64,000 bases of DNA. Origin: Calliopsis andreniformis. Its lineage: Eukaryota; Arthropoda; Insecta; Hymenoptera; Andrenidae. The DNA is taken from contig NC_135067.1 in assembly GCF_051401765.1 (NCBI RefSeq), forward strand, positions 20,517,501-20,581,500, read 5' to 3'. This document shows positions 37,397-47,119 of this stretch, one piece after another (within the stretch, counting starts at the first letter, position 1; every line of letters starts with the position of its first letter). The notes beneath the pieces are model-generated. The model worked only from the letters and a program-made list of their open reading frames with translations, did no database searches and was not told the DNA's origin. The position numbers and the translations under genes were made by a program.

Positions 37397-37398
37397 GT

Positions 37399-40300
37399 AA
37401 ATGATAGCTGCCTTTTAATACTCCTTGCACGCATCTACCATTTACTTTCCCTCATAAAATTGTTTTAGTTCCTGTACCGATGAAATGTGAAGTTACCAAG
37501 GCACAAGTACGTTGAAGAAGCTTGTACATTTTATTTCTTCTCCCCGCCGTCTTCCTGAAGTTATCGCGAAGTCGCTTGTACCGCCTGAGCGAGGCGAGCA
37601 CGGCGCCTCACGCGAAAATTCTTCCAAGCGTGCAGAGCGTATTGAAAGCTACAAAGTTTAAACGACGCATTATTCTACCGTTGGCCATATTACACTCGCC
37701 AATAGCTAGCGGCGTGGTGGCTTCAATCGACGAGAGGAACGCACGACCGCACCGCAAGAGGACAAGGAACAAGCAAGAGAGCATAATTGAATCCCAGCCG
37801 AACGTGGAAGCGTGGTAGCTTACGTACAGCGATTACGTAAAGCTGCCATTGTGAGGCTTACTACCGCTTTGCCGTGTACATCGATTGAAAACTACGGTTA
37901 CATATACACGAGCACACCTACACCCGTACGTGTGCCACGTATTAACATACGTTAATGTGCGCAAGTCAGGTTTGCAGCTTACCTGAGGCTCTCTTTGTTT
38001 CCGATCGGAGAAAGAGGCGGCAAAACGTGCTTAATCTAATAACCCATGCATGAATATACTATTGTGACTATCTAGAAATGACCTGAGATACGATGCTTAT
38101 ATTTCCATCGTCACCTTTCTCTTGGACTAATTACAATAGACCTTGAATGAAGAAGTGGAGATGTATGTACATGTCACAGTAGGATTCTATTCTTTTCCAA
38201 GAGGAATCATTTCACCCTGATGTAAACGTAGATCATAAAGTATTGAATAACAAATATTTATTATCCAATGATTCCTCAAGTACCCTTGATCCCCATTCTT
38301 CTCAACGAAGTTGTGATCCAGTGGTTACAATTTGCGCGAGTAATTGAATCCAGCATACGACTTTCTTTCACCTTGCAAATTGCTGACACCGTGAGAATTG
38401 CAATCACTCTTTCGATCCCTCATTGCGTGTTCTTACGGGATCGAGAAGAGAAATAAGAAGAAAATATCCTGAGGCTCCTTCCTTCCTTTCACTCAATTTT
38501 TTTATTAGTGATTTGTTTACGTAAAACTGTCGATTCGCTTGGATACAATCCCCACAGCGTCGCCCTTTTCTCGTTAAGACACTAGGATCAAATTGCATGA
38601 GGGAAAGAAGTGAAATCTGGGAAACCGTTTGGTAATACGACGCGAAACACATGCTTCGCCCCGTGTCGCCGCGTTACCACCAACCAACCGGCTTTCTCTT
38701 CGCCATCTCTCTATTCTCATTTTTCCGTTATTAGATATTTTTCTCATCTCGGGACCAGATCGCGCTCATTCACGTGCACGCAGACCCCGACCGACTCGCT
38801 CGAGCGTTTCCTTTTCCTTCCCTTCGCCGTTGTCGCGCCTATCCAGTGTTTTGCTTCTCGTTGGCTGTTCGGTTTTTAAATACACCGTCGCGGATAGATG
38901 CGTCGTGTGTAAAAAGCATCAAGCACTGACAGTTCGGGGGGAAAGTATTAGTAGCTTTACATCCCTGTCAGTTTCTTAATCGTTTTGTCCTTGTCGACCG
39001 GGCGCGACGAAAACCCTATGCGATGGACGTTTAGGGAACGCTGACACCCAGACCTTCCGACATCCTGTTTTTGCTTTCGTTTTTCTTTAGCTTTCACGCT
39101 TCCCCCTTATCGCGTTCTTTGTCAATGTCGATCAAAAATTCACCGCAGCCTGCAAGGGAAATAATTAATCTATGTTGCGATAGGAGTTCTTTCGACAGTG
39201 TGATGTTTTACAGGCTCACGAATCTGTAATTGAAAAAGCACGACTCTTTATCATTTTTGAGCTATTTCGATATCACTCTGAAAAGAAAATTTTGTGAGAT
39301 TAAAAATGAAACTGAGAATGATAACTGAATGGGGGTGGTAACTAAATTTGTTGCTTTGCTAAGACCTTTGAAATGACCTGAAAGTTCAATATTTTATTTT
39401 TACATTATTTTACGATAAAGAAGCGTGGGAGAACTTGTGTAGTTTCATTACGCAACTTTTGCATACCATTTTCCTACGTCATGACGTCATACATCTGCCT
39501 AAGGATTCCAATCTGTTGATACCTACTGCTTCTAGAGATTTACTTTCCGGCAACGTGGTTTAGAAACTGTAACAACCTCCCTTTGCCTAAAGTCCGAGAA
39601 TTAATTTTTGCAAGACTACTATACGAACCTCCAAAAATAATTTGCGAATATAAAACAAATAATGAGAGCTAGGATAATTAAATAAATACTAGAAATATTC
39701 TCGAATAGAATTTCCACCCTAAAGTTCCTCAGCAAGTGTTCCCCTTCTCCAATTGAATTGTTCGCGCGAATACAAATACTGCGGACTCGCGATCGCGCGA
39801 GTTTCTCCGTCGAGGCGCGAGCACCGATCGTTTCCCGATAGCAACGCAACGCATTGACGGAAGCGGAGGTCCCCATTGTCTTCAGACAGGCCTAGCCGTG
39901 CAGAATCTGTGCCAGGAGTGCACGCTATGCGCTTGCTGTCCCAAATGACGTCACCCCTGCTGGACTTGCGAAACTCGTTTGCCGAGACAATCGTTGGGGC
40001 CGTCGCGTCGTAAGCAACGCAACGCTACCAGCTCGATCTACAACGTCTAGTTAAAGCTCGTGCGCGATCTGCCCACCGGTGAGAATGCCGAACACACCTA
40101 GCCTCGCGAGGGACGTGCATACGCGGGGACCAATGACTCATACAGGGCTGTCAAAGCATATTAATGAGTTGGTTTGATACTAGGGATCGAGAATTAAAAA
40201 GGAATGCGTCTTGGCAGGGGCTTTCACTTCCTAGAGTGTTCGAGAGACCTAGTAATTAGGGGCAGGGGAATCAGATTCCCCTCGCGATAACGTGATATTG

Positions 40301-40707
40301 TGGGGACGTAATTATGAAAGGGGATGAACTGGATTTCGTTTGATCTGATGTATAGGCGTATTGGGTAAAGCTGGGTCGATGAAAGTCTTATCTTGAGGGT
40401 GCTGTAACCGAAGGATCGTTTCGATAATAGGATTGTTACGCGCGTTCCAATCCCATGGTTTCGACCGTAACACTGTTCCTTGTAACGATCTTCTAACAAG
40501 AACGAGAACACTTGTGCTAGTTTCTTTCTACCCGATCTAGAAGTCCAAAATAGACTCAACCCTAATAGAACATTCTCTGAAACGAGTAGCGAAAACGTTT
40601 CGACATCCCACGCTCCATCGAAGATAACAGCGAGGTATCCCGAATGGAGGTCGACCGCCTGTTTCGCCGACTGTATTTCTCGAAACGAATAGAAGCTCTG
40701 AACCAAA
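37399..40707. other. Intron-like DNA, no firm gene
   Basis: A minus-strand CAG|GTAAGC at about 37975-37988 is donor-like, but purines precede it, so it is not a recursive site. The block 38660-38880 is GC-rich with overlapping frames. The interval 39120-39700 is AT-rich. The 196-codon minus-strand frame at 40224-40814 opens on TTG with no useful ATG near its start and no domain, and is treated as a chance frame. Confidence 0.35.
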
Positions 40708-40799
40708 ATGGAAAAGACGTTTGAAGTGGTCCGAGAAATTACTGGAAACGAGAGAAGATCCACGGGCCGCAGTGGCCCACGATGCTCTGTCTTGGCGAG
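40708..40799 (+). CDS. Weak candidate alternative first exon
   Basis: ATG at 40708 has an excellent animal start context (accaaaATGG). It opens 30 codons plus two bases (MEKTFEVVREITGNERR...) up to GAG|GTAAAA at 40800, a weak donor. Like the exon at 241-290, it ends in phase 2, so both could splice to the same downstream exon. The peptide is basic, with no recognised domain. There is no TATA box at the right distance, and the stop codon lies directly across the putative donor (AGG TAA), so a 31-codon chance frame explains it equally well. Confidence 0.12.
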
Positions 40800-40803
40800 G
40801 TAA

Positions 40804-43161
40804 AAGCGAGCCAACAGCTGTCAAAGCCTCGCTCTCGTTCCGACCCTTCTCCACGACCCTGTTCTGTCCGATGTTGTGGTTGCTAATGTACTCGGTCCAC
40901 GATCTACAGCGAGTCGTCGCGCGACAAGAAGAAAGAGCCACGCTTCGACTGGGAACACAATGTGTGTTTACCTTCCTATTTAGAAGCCACGCGCTCGAAC
41001 GAGACGGTGCGCGCGGTCGAGATGAGTCACTTGGCGAAACGAAGCTGGGGTGTAGGAGGAAGTTAGCACCTGGTCTTGTGTTGCTTAGCTGACGGCCTCG
41101 AGTGACAGGTTTTTCTCGACAAATTGGCTGTCTCGCGTGTTCACGAGCAGTTCTCGATGCCGAGCCATTGTCTGAGCTTGATAGAGGAACCCTTGGTTAG
41201 GCAGTTGGGGAGGTATCGAGTGATCTAGAAATTCAATAGGTTCTTCTATTTCTGATAGCGCAAGTGTGGATGTAGACGTAGATAGCGATTGAAAATTGAA
41301 AAAATATTGACAAAGTAGTCTTTTATTATTATTCAAGTCTTTTCAATTCAATGTTCAATACCAAAGACCTACTTCAAGTCAAAGTAACCACTCGTGTCAT
41401 TATCCACTACAGTTCTGTGGTTAAAGATTTCCTACAACCCTCAGCTAGGCTCCCTAATTTAAACTGCGGTCTCCACACCGTGTTAAGTGGCAAATGAAAA
41501 CGTTAGACCCTAGGAGAACCAGATTTCACTTCCTCGTTAAGAGTATGAATTCCCAAGAAGGGCAACTTGCGGTTACAAGTCGTCTTGATGGAAACGCTAG
41601 ACGACAAGGCGCTATGGAAAAGCAGAAGGTTGAACCAAGAGATGGGTGCGCTGTCACATGCATCTTGCGATGCTTTTCTACGTGAAAGTTTGTCGTGGGG
41701 TCGCGTTTAAGCCACAAGACAGGGTGGGACGTAGGAGAAGACGGTAGAGTGATAAAAAAGATCGAAGCTGGCTCGGTGAGCAACTATCTGGCTTTGATTC
41801 CGCGCCGAAGGATTTAACCGGTGGAACTCGACGATGGTGGCGCCTAATGGGCTTGTCTGGTGCTAAAAATATGTGCTGCTTTGAATTTCCCATCCAGCCA
41901 GACTGGATACAGGCAACAGTGGAAGGGGAGCAGATAAAGAGACGGGGAGAGGATAGGGCACTGCCACTGTTACTCCACTTTCGACCGGTGAAAATAACTC
42001 GACCGGTGCTTCGCGGTACCGTGTCATTTCTCTATCCTCCTTTGTCGTTGGCCCGAGCTTCCATCGTTCCCCGCGAAGCTGCAGGAGGGGAGAGAAAAAT
42101 TGCAAAAGCTGGCACTCGCGTAGAGCCACGCGTAGATGGAAATGCGGCATATAGGCTTTTTATCCTGTCGGTCTTTGTCACGGCTAGCATTTTCACTCCG
42201 TTCAACGACCTAGCGATCCGTTATGGAATACGCTGTTACATGAAGCGTGGGTCTTATCATAGAATATCAGCTTCCGAGGAAAAGTGGATTTCGCGTCTGA
42301 TGGGAAGAATGTAGCAGCGATGAAAGGAGAAGGCGGTGTAAAGGCTTCTCGTATGGAACTAGACTCCAATCGTGGATGCCAATGATTCCCGACAAACTAC
42401 GACGTCAGACATCTATTTAGCTATTCATTTCTACGAGATTTAGAAAATTCTAGGACCCACTCGAAATTGAAATTTTTCTTTCCACTTACTGTTAGGTTTG
42501 GAATGACTAAAGCAAGTTTGCTCTCAGCACGCTTTCAAAGAAACGATTATTGCTCGTAAGACAAAGGATCATCGAGTTTAGTCTTCCAATGATCACGGCT
42601 CGGTAACAGCGTTTGTCAAGTCGGCCAAAGAAAACGAAGCAGCGACGCGTTAATTAGAAGCTCAACAAAAAGGAGGGGCCGGTTTACTCAGCTTTGTGAC
42701 CCGCGGTTGGACGTGGTTGCGGCGGTCGTGTGTGTACACAGCGGAGGGGCCCAAAATACCATCGTCCACGTCAGGCGATCGCTCTTATTCACGTCACGTC
42801 GTTTGTCATTTCTTCCCAAGAACAAGCAAGTTCGCGGCGACGCGAGAAGGCGGTCAGAAGCCGACGCGGCTGGCCAGCAAAAATCATTCTAATTTGCTGC
42901 TTCGCCACAGAGTAATTTTCTTTGCTTCGTCGTAGAACGCTGCATCACTCTTCCGTCCGCTTCCTCGCCGCGTTCTTTATTTTTCATCGAGCTTATTATT
43001 ACGACGGCTTCGAACGCAATGACGGATCGCGATTATTATCGTTGGAACGGCAATCATTTTTCAACAGCCGAATAGCTTTCATCACGAAATTCATTTAAAC
43101 GCCACGACCCACTTTGCGCGTTTTCTTATTTCTCCTTTTCACGCCCTCGTTCTGTCGCCAG
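40804..43161. other. Intron-like DNA, no firm gene
   Basis: GC-rich at 40800-41080 and 41830-42320, AT-richer at 41230-41460. Open frames of 60 to 155 codons occur on both strands (for example 41847-42314 plus, 41863-42150 minus) and overlap one another. At 42696-42935 three plus-strand frames are open at once. Confidence 0.35.
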
Positions 43162-43168
43162 TATAAAG
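43162..43168 (+). promoter_or_regulatory. TATA-like box upstream of a 39-codon frame
   Basis: TATAAAG, with predicted transcription start near 43192. The first ATG after that point is at 43306 and opens a 39-codon frame. This is a weak call because TATA-like strings are frequent. Confidence 0.15.
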
Positions 43169-43218
43169 TGGTAACGTTACGAAATTTCGTCGAAGCTTGG
43201 CAGAAGGATTTGTGCGAG

Positions 43219-43238
43219 TACCTTATAGTTATAAGGTA
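43219..43238. repeat. Perfect inverted repeat, 9-bp arms
   Basis: TACCTTATA and TATAAGGTA are separated by two bases (GT). As RNA it would form a short tight hairpin. It lies in the putative leader of the 39-codon frame at 43306-43425. Confidence 0.7.
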
Positions 43239-43305
43239 AAGCGCAAAGAGGTTTTCCTCGAGCAACAACGAGGGCGTCGTTACCTCGATCGATAATAGGC
43301 AGATA

Positions 43306-43425
43306 ATGGGAGGGCAGATCGTTGCGAAACGCGACGATCGACAGGAGCCTCTCGATGCATTTAGCGTCCTTGCCGATAATCGTCGATGTATAATGTCAGA
43401 AGAAGCTAATCTCGAACGGGGATGA
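43306..43425 (+). CDS. Possible small open reading frame, 39 residues
   Basis: First ATG after the TATA-like box at 43162. It encodes 39 residues beginning MGGQIVAKRDDRQEPLDAF and ending at TGA. The product is soluble and charged, with a Met-Gly start that would be compatible with N-myristoylation, although that is only inference. The leader contains the hairpin at 43219-43238. No family is recognised, and frames this short are abundant by chance. Confidence 0.1.
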   Translation: MGGQIVAKRDDRQEPLDAFSVLADNRRCIMSEEANLERG

Positions 43426-46029
43426 GGGCAGGGTCGGGACGAAGCTATGAGAAAATTCTTAGACGGCCGAGGACTGGTGGCTCGCGTATGCGGGCGCTCA
43501 AGGGACATGCTACTCGATCACCTTGCGCAAATTCTTGTATTATTTTCTCACGAGCCTTGGATCGGCTTCCACGCGAATGCGTTGCACTCGGCGCATGGTA
43601 ATTGTGGTAATTTATTGCGGCTGAATTGCCAGTTTTTATGTCGATGCTGGCACGAGATCTGCTCATGGTTACACGTGATTGACGGTGCGACGGAAAAATG
43701 GAGGAAAAGGTCCTCTTGCTAACAGGATTCCATTTATCCGAAAGAATGTTTGCTTGGTACTTGATTTACTGAACTCGACATTCAAGGTTTGTTGCTCGAT
43801 TTCTTCTTCCTACTGCGGCGTAAACTTTTAAATTGGTTACCTTCTGTACACTGTTATACACGAGCCTCCAGTCACTTATTAGCAAGGTGCAGTGTCAATA
43901 TTTAAATGAAGATCTCGTCTCTCGGGAATCTTCGTGTCATGCAAGACTGAGGCTGCATACCATTGCTTTTTCTATATCTCTTTGCGCTATCTTTATACAA
44001 GTGTAACCAAAAGTTTGACTTAAACTTTGGACAGTTCTTTCCTTCTTGTCTGCTCTATTCAAAACACAATCGCGCCATTCCAAAGTTTCCAGATCCGATG
44101 CTATAGACATACAACTTCCACGATATCACGTACAAATTTAACCATATTGAAAGATAACTTCGACAGACTGTTGCTAGAGAGAATAGTAAATTGCATTATT
44201 CAAGCCACCCTGTTCTCTAGAGCATCCTTTCCCATAGTAGATCGTGCAGAAAAGTTTCAAGTCAACAGCTGCCTGTGCAAAATCTCTTCTGAATACGAAA
44301 TTTTTGTTTCGCCGTTCCATCAAAGGGTCTATCAACAACTCGCTATGAAAAGTATTTTTCTGAAAAAGTGACACCCTTCGGCGATATTCTCGAATCCGTG
44401 GGATTTATTTACAACTGCCCAAAAGAACAATCCTCTCGGTAGAAAGGTAAAAAAAACAGAGATTCAATCGACAGTGCTCTATTAAACCTTCCAAAAGCTT
44501 CTAGTTTCTCGATATTCGGATCAATCCTCAACGATCTTGGTATTAAATCTTCGGCTGGGATTTCGTATCGCGAGATCTCGTTATTTCAATTTTCTTCTAA
44601 CTGGTGTGGGAAAAAGCGAGACAAGCACGGCCATGAAATCCCGATAACACGTCGAGCGTTCGAAAACCGTGCGTAGAAAAGTATAAAACTGGAAAAAACA
44701 ACGGCTGGGTATAACGGCTTGCCCGTATGGATTCATTCATCAATCGTTTCGACGGTCCTGATTGTTTGGGAGTGTTTCATCGAGTTTTTGTCGCCTTCGT
44801 GCAGCCGTGAAAAATACGGGAAGCTCGGAGGCCCGGTGTATCGTTGAAAAAAAAAAGTGAGATGAGGAAACGATGAGCGCGTGGCTCGGACTCAATCGCG
44901 ATCCAAGTCGACGCGACGCAATTAAAAACTGTTGGCCGAACTTTCTGGCGCCTGACGGTCGAACGCACGAGTGGCAATCGCTGGTTTCAGTTTTTTCATC
45001 GGGACACCTCGTTATCACCGTCGCATGGCCGCCTCTGCACGCTTTTGCGCGGCAGCATTGCTCTCGAAACCGATTGTAAGTTCACGAAAATCAACGGGTG
45101 GGAAAATCCAACGCTTTTGGGAAACTTTGGGATAGCTGATACGGAAATTTTCGGAATTCATTGATCCGCTGTTGCACTTTTGTTGGGACACTGTCGATTG
45201 TGTTGGCCCTTTGCGTTCACCAATAATAATTTGAATCCGGCATATCGATCAACTGCTAACAAATGTTCAGACTTGTTGTTTAGTATAGAGTATCAGTTTT
45301 CTGTTTGAATACATATTTCATACTTTTCCATTGGTTTTTCCTTTCTTGTTACAAAGTATTTCCCCATTCGATCAGAGAAGAACTTTCGCAATATCCAGTC
45401 TGTCCAATAAAACAAACTCAGTGTAGCTACAATGCTAGATACTCATCACACTCGATGCAAAGGCTGTTTCAATTAAAGCCACAAATGGAAACCTCTGCAA
45501 TTTCAAATGTATTCGCCATAACGTTCCAACCAATTCGCAGGCTTCCAATAAAATTTGTCTATTCCGAGATACGCTATCATCCTGCTAGAATCTATCTTTA
45601 CTACCTGGGGCAAATTAATTTACCTTCGGCACGCATCCGCGTATCAGAACGGAGAATGATGCAACGGTGTGCAATCTTCTCGCGTGAGTACTTACGCATT
45701 CCCCTTACGCAACCTGATGGAAGAAAAAGGGGAGAAATTGGTTTTTAATCGAAAGGAATGCAAATCATGCAGACTACGTGGATTCCAATGATATCGGAGA
45801 AATGGAAACTCGGAGAGATCCGCAGCCTGACCTTTCCGTGTTTGTGCTCCTTGGATTCATGTAGGACCTATTCAAAGTTTCTAATAACATTACAAAATTG
45901 TCTTATCGTATATTCCTCAACAATAGCTCCAACAATTCAGTATACAAAGAGTACACAGAAATTCATTCCCCCGAAGCAACCAGCAAATCAGTAAGGTCTG
46001 ATTAAGTTTTCGAAATCTGCATCGATCCC
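43426..46029. other. Intron-like DNA, no firm gene
   Basis: The frame 43447-43722 (+, ATG) is antisense to 43445-43666. A TATAAAAC at 44682-44689 precedes a 27-codon ATG frame at 44727-44810, with a leader too short to be convincing. The region 45240-46020 is AT-rich, with a 147-codon plus frame (45305-45748) lacking motifs. Confidence 0.35.
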
Positions 46030-46037
46030 TATATAAT
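46030..46037 (+). promoter_or_regulatory. TATA box of a candidate internal promoter
   Basis: TATATAAT sits at the left edge of a CpG-rich block. Transcription would start near 46060-46072, where TCACTC resembles an initiator. An ATG frame with a strong donor begins 93 bases downstream of the box, and the recursive splice site at 49841 lies 3.6 kb beyond that donor on the same strand. Confidence 0.3.
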
Positions 46038-46122
46038 CGTCGCGGAATGAACTCTCCGCGGCGATTTTCTCACTCGACGATAAATTACCGCGACGATTCC
46101 CACAGCCGAGCGAAATGACATA

Positions 46123-46283
46123 ATGCGCGGCAGCGGGGACGGGAAGACAACTTCCAATTCGCGAGCGAAATCGAAGATAAAGAGAGAATCGATTTCCCTC
46201 GGTGTCCCTCTCGGCTGGAATTGCAAATCGAGGCGATTACGAGGATTCCAGCGGTATCGGGGGAACCGGGTCTGGCGTTCAAG
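46123..46283 (+). CDS. Candidate alternative first coding exon, product unknown
   Basis: ATG at 46123 opens 53 codons plus two bases up to CAAG|GTGAGC, a strong donor at 46284. The exon therefore ends in phase 2, the same phase as the candidate first exon at 241-290. The predicted peptide (MRGSGDGKTTSNSRAKSKIK...) is strongly basic and Ser-rich, with no recognised domain. A preceding ATG at 46115 makes a two-codon upstream frame whose TAA overlaps this ATG by one base (TAATG), an arrangement that could allow reinitiation. The TATA box at 46030 is correctly placed for a short leader. Beyond the donor the frame stops immediately, as expected for an exon edge but also by chance. A long minus-strand frame covers part of the same DNA. 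Confidence 0.25.
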
Positions 46284-46285
46284 GT

Positions 46286-46757
46286 GAGCTCGAACGAATG
46301 AGTTCATCCAGCTGGCCGTGCGACGCCTACGCCTTTCGCGCGACTCGCCGCGTCTCGCCGCGTCTCGCCAGGCCCCGGAGCGCGCCTTTTCGATCCACTC
46401 TCCTCGAAACGATCCGAATCGACGTCGAGTCTCGCAACACTCGGCGGTCAGAGCCGCGGGAACACGGTCGATTTTGCAAACTGTCCGTGCACGATCCCGC
46501 GTGGCGAGTCAGGGAGACGTCATGGGATGAGCAGGGGGAAAAGGGACGAGAGTCAGAGGTTCGAAGGGGAAAAATGTTCGCGTCGATTCGATCAGCGTCG
46601 GGGGAGAGTAACCGAGAGGATCGAGGAAGACAGGTAGCCGACAAGATTCGAGACGAGACACGAAAAGATAGAGGGAGGGAAGAGGGAGATAGAGAGAGAA
46701 GGGGAGAAGAATCAGACCAGACAATCCGCCTAGGCAGGTAGACGCAACCAGGTGTGA
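46286..46757. other. CpG-rich and purine-rich block downstream of the candidate internal promoter
   Basis: Open frames of 179 codons on plus (46202-46741, GTG start) and 182 on minus (46327-46875, TTG start) overlap, with no motifs. A short tandem array of CGCGTCTCGC-type words lies near 46347-46369. From about 46620 to 46730 the plus strand is almost pure purine. The combination looks like a promoter-proximal or CpG-island region rather than protein-coding sequence. Confidence 0.35.
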
Positions 46758-46795
46758 GGAGATCAGAGGAGATCGGTGGAAGATCTAAGGAGATC
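46758..46795. repeat. GGAGATC degenerate repeat, four copies at 10-11 bp spacing
   Basis: GGAGATC or GGAAGATC occurs at 46758-46764, 46768-46774, 46778-46785 and 46789-46795, roughly one helical turn apart. Six bases later an ATG (46801) opens a 97-codon plus-strand frame. The regular phasing would suit an array of factor binding sites on one DNA face. Confidence 0.5.
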
Positions 46796-46800
46796 CAAGG

Positions 46801-47094
46801 ATGTTCGCCGGCCACGCCGAGGCGGCGATGGTGGCGAAGGATGCTAACAGCCTCCGAACGAGTCTGCGACGCCAACGTCCACCTTGGCGGCCTGCAAAAA
46901 CACCTGCCTACTTCTGTCTTCTCTCTTCCTTCTCTCCTTCCCTTCTCCTTTTCCTCCCTAGACTACTCCTTCGTCCTCTTCGTCGTTTCCTCCGTGTATA
47001 CACATGGCGGCGACACCTTAAGTTTTATCGTACACGTGCTAGCTTTCGATCGGATGGCTCCGACTCCTGTCACATTCTACTTGATGGAGTTTGA
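46801..47094 (+). CDS. Open frame after the GGAGATC repeat, doubtful gene
   Basis: ATG at 46801 (context ccaaggATGT) opens 97 codons. The first 35 or so residues (MFAGHAEAAMVAKDANSLRT...) look protein-like and GC-rich. After that the frame enters a pyrimidine-rich run giving a Leu/Ser/Pro/Arg-rich tail that reads like intron or UTR. If the front part is coding it would need a donor near 46900, and I see no good one. A chance frame in a CpG island is the likeliest explanation. Confidence 0.12.
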   Translation: MFAGHAEAAMVAKDANSLRTSLRRQRPPWRPAKTPAYFCLLSSFSPSLLLFLPRLLLRPLRRFLRVYTWRRHLKFYRTRASFRSDGSDSCHILLDGV

Positions 47095-47119
47095 CTCGAT
47101 TTCTGTGTTTATTGGATAG

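Noticed and set aside
37390..37420. Twelve-base match to the 5' end of a known insect microRNA (miR-980, recalled from memory)
   Set aside because: The match stops after TAGCTGCCTTTT and no hairpin partner was seen. A 12-base match to one of many microRNAs is expected by chance.
37970..37995. Minus-strand CAG|GTAAGC as a second recursive splice site
   Set aside because: The bases just before the CAG on minus are mostly purines, so there is no usable 3' splice site.
40224..40814. Longest stop-free frame in the window (196 codons, minus)
   Set aside because: Starts at TTG and has no domain. With roughly one stop per 20 codons in six frames over 64 kb, one frame of about this length is expected by chance (rough estimate).
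46202..46875. 179- and 182-codon frames on opposite strands
   Set aside because: Start at GTG and TTG, mutually antisense, compositionally biased by CpG-rich and purine-rich sequence.
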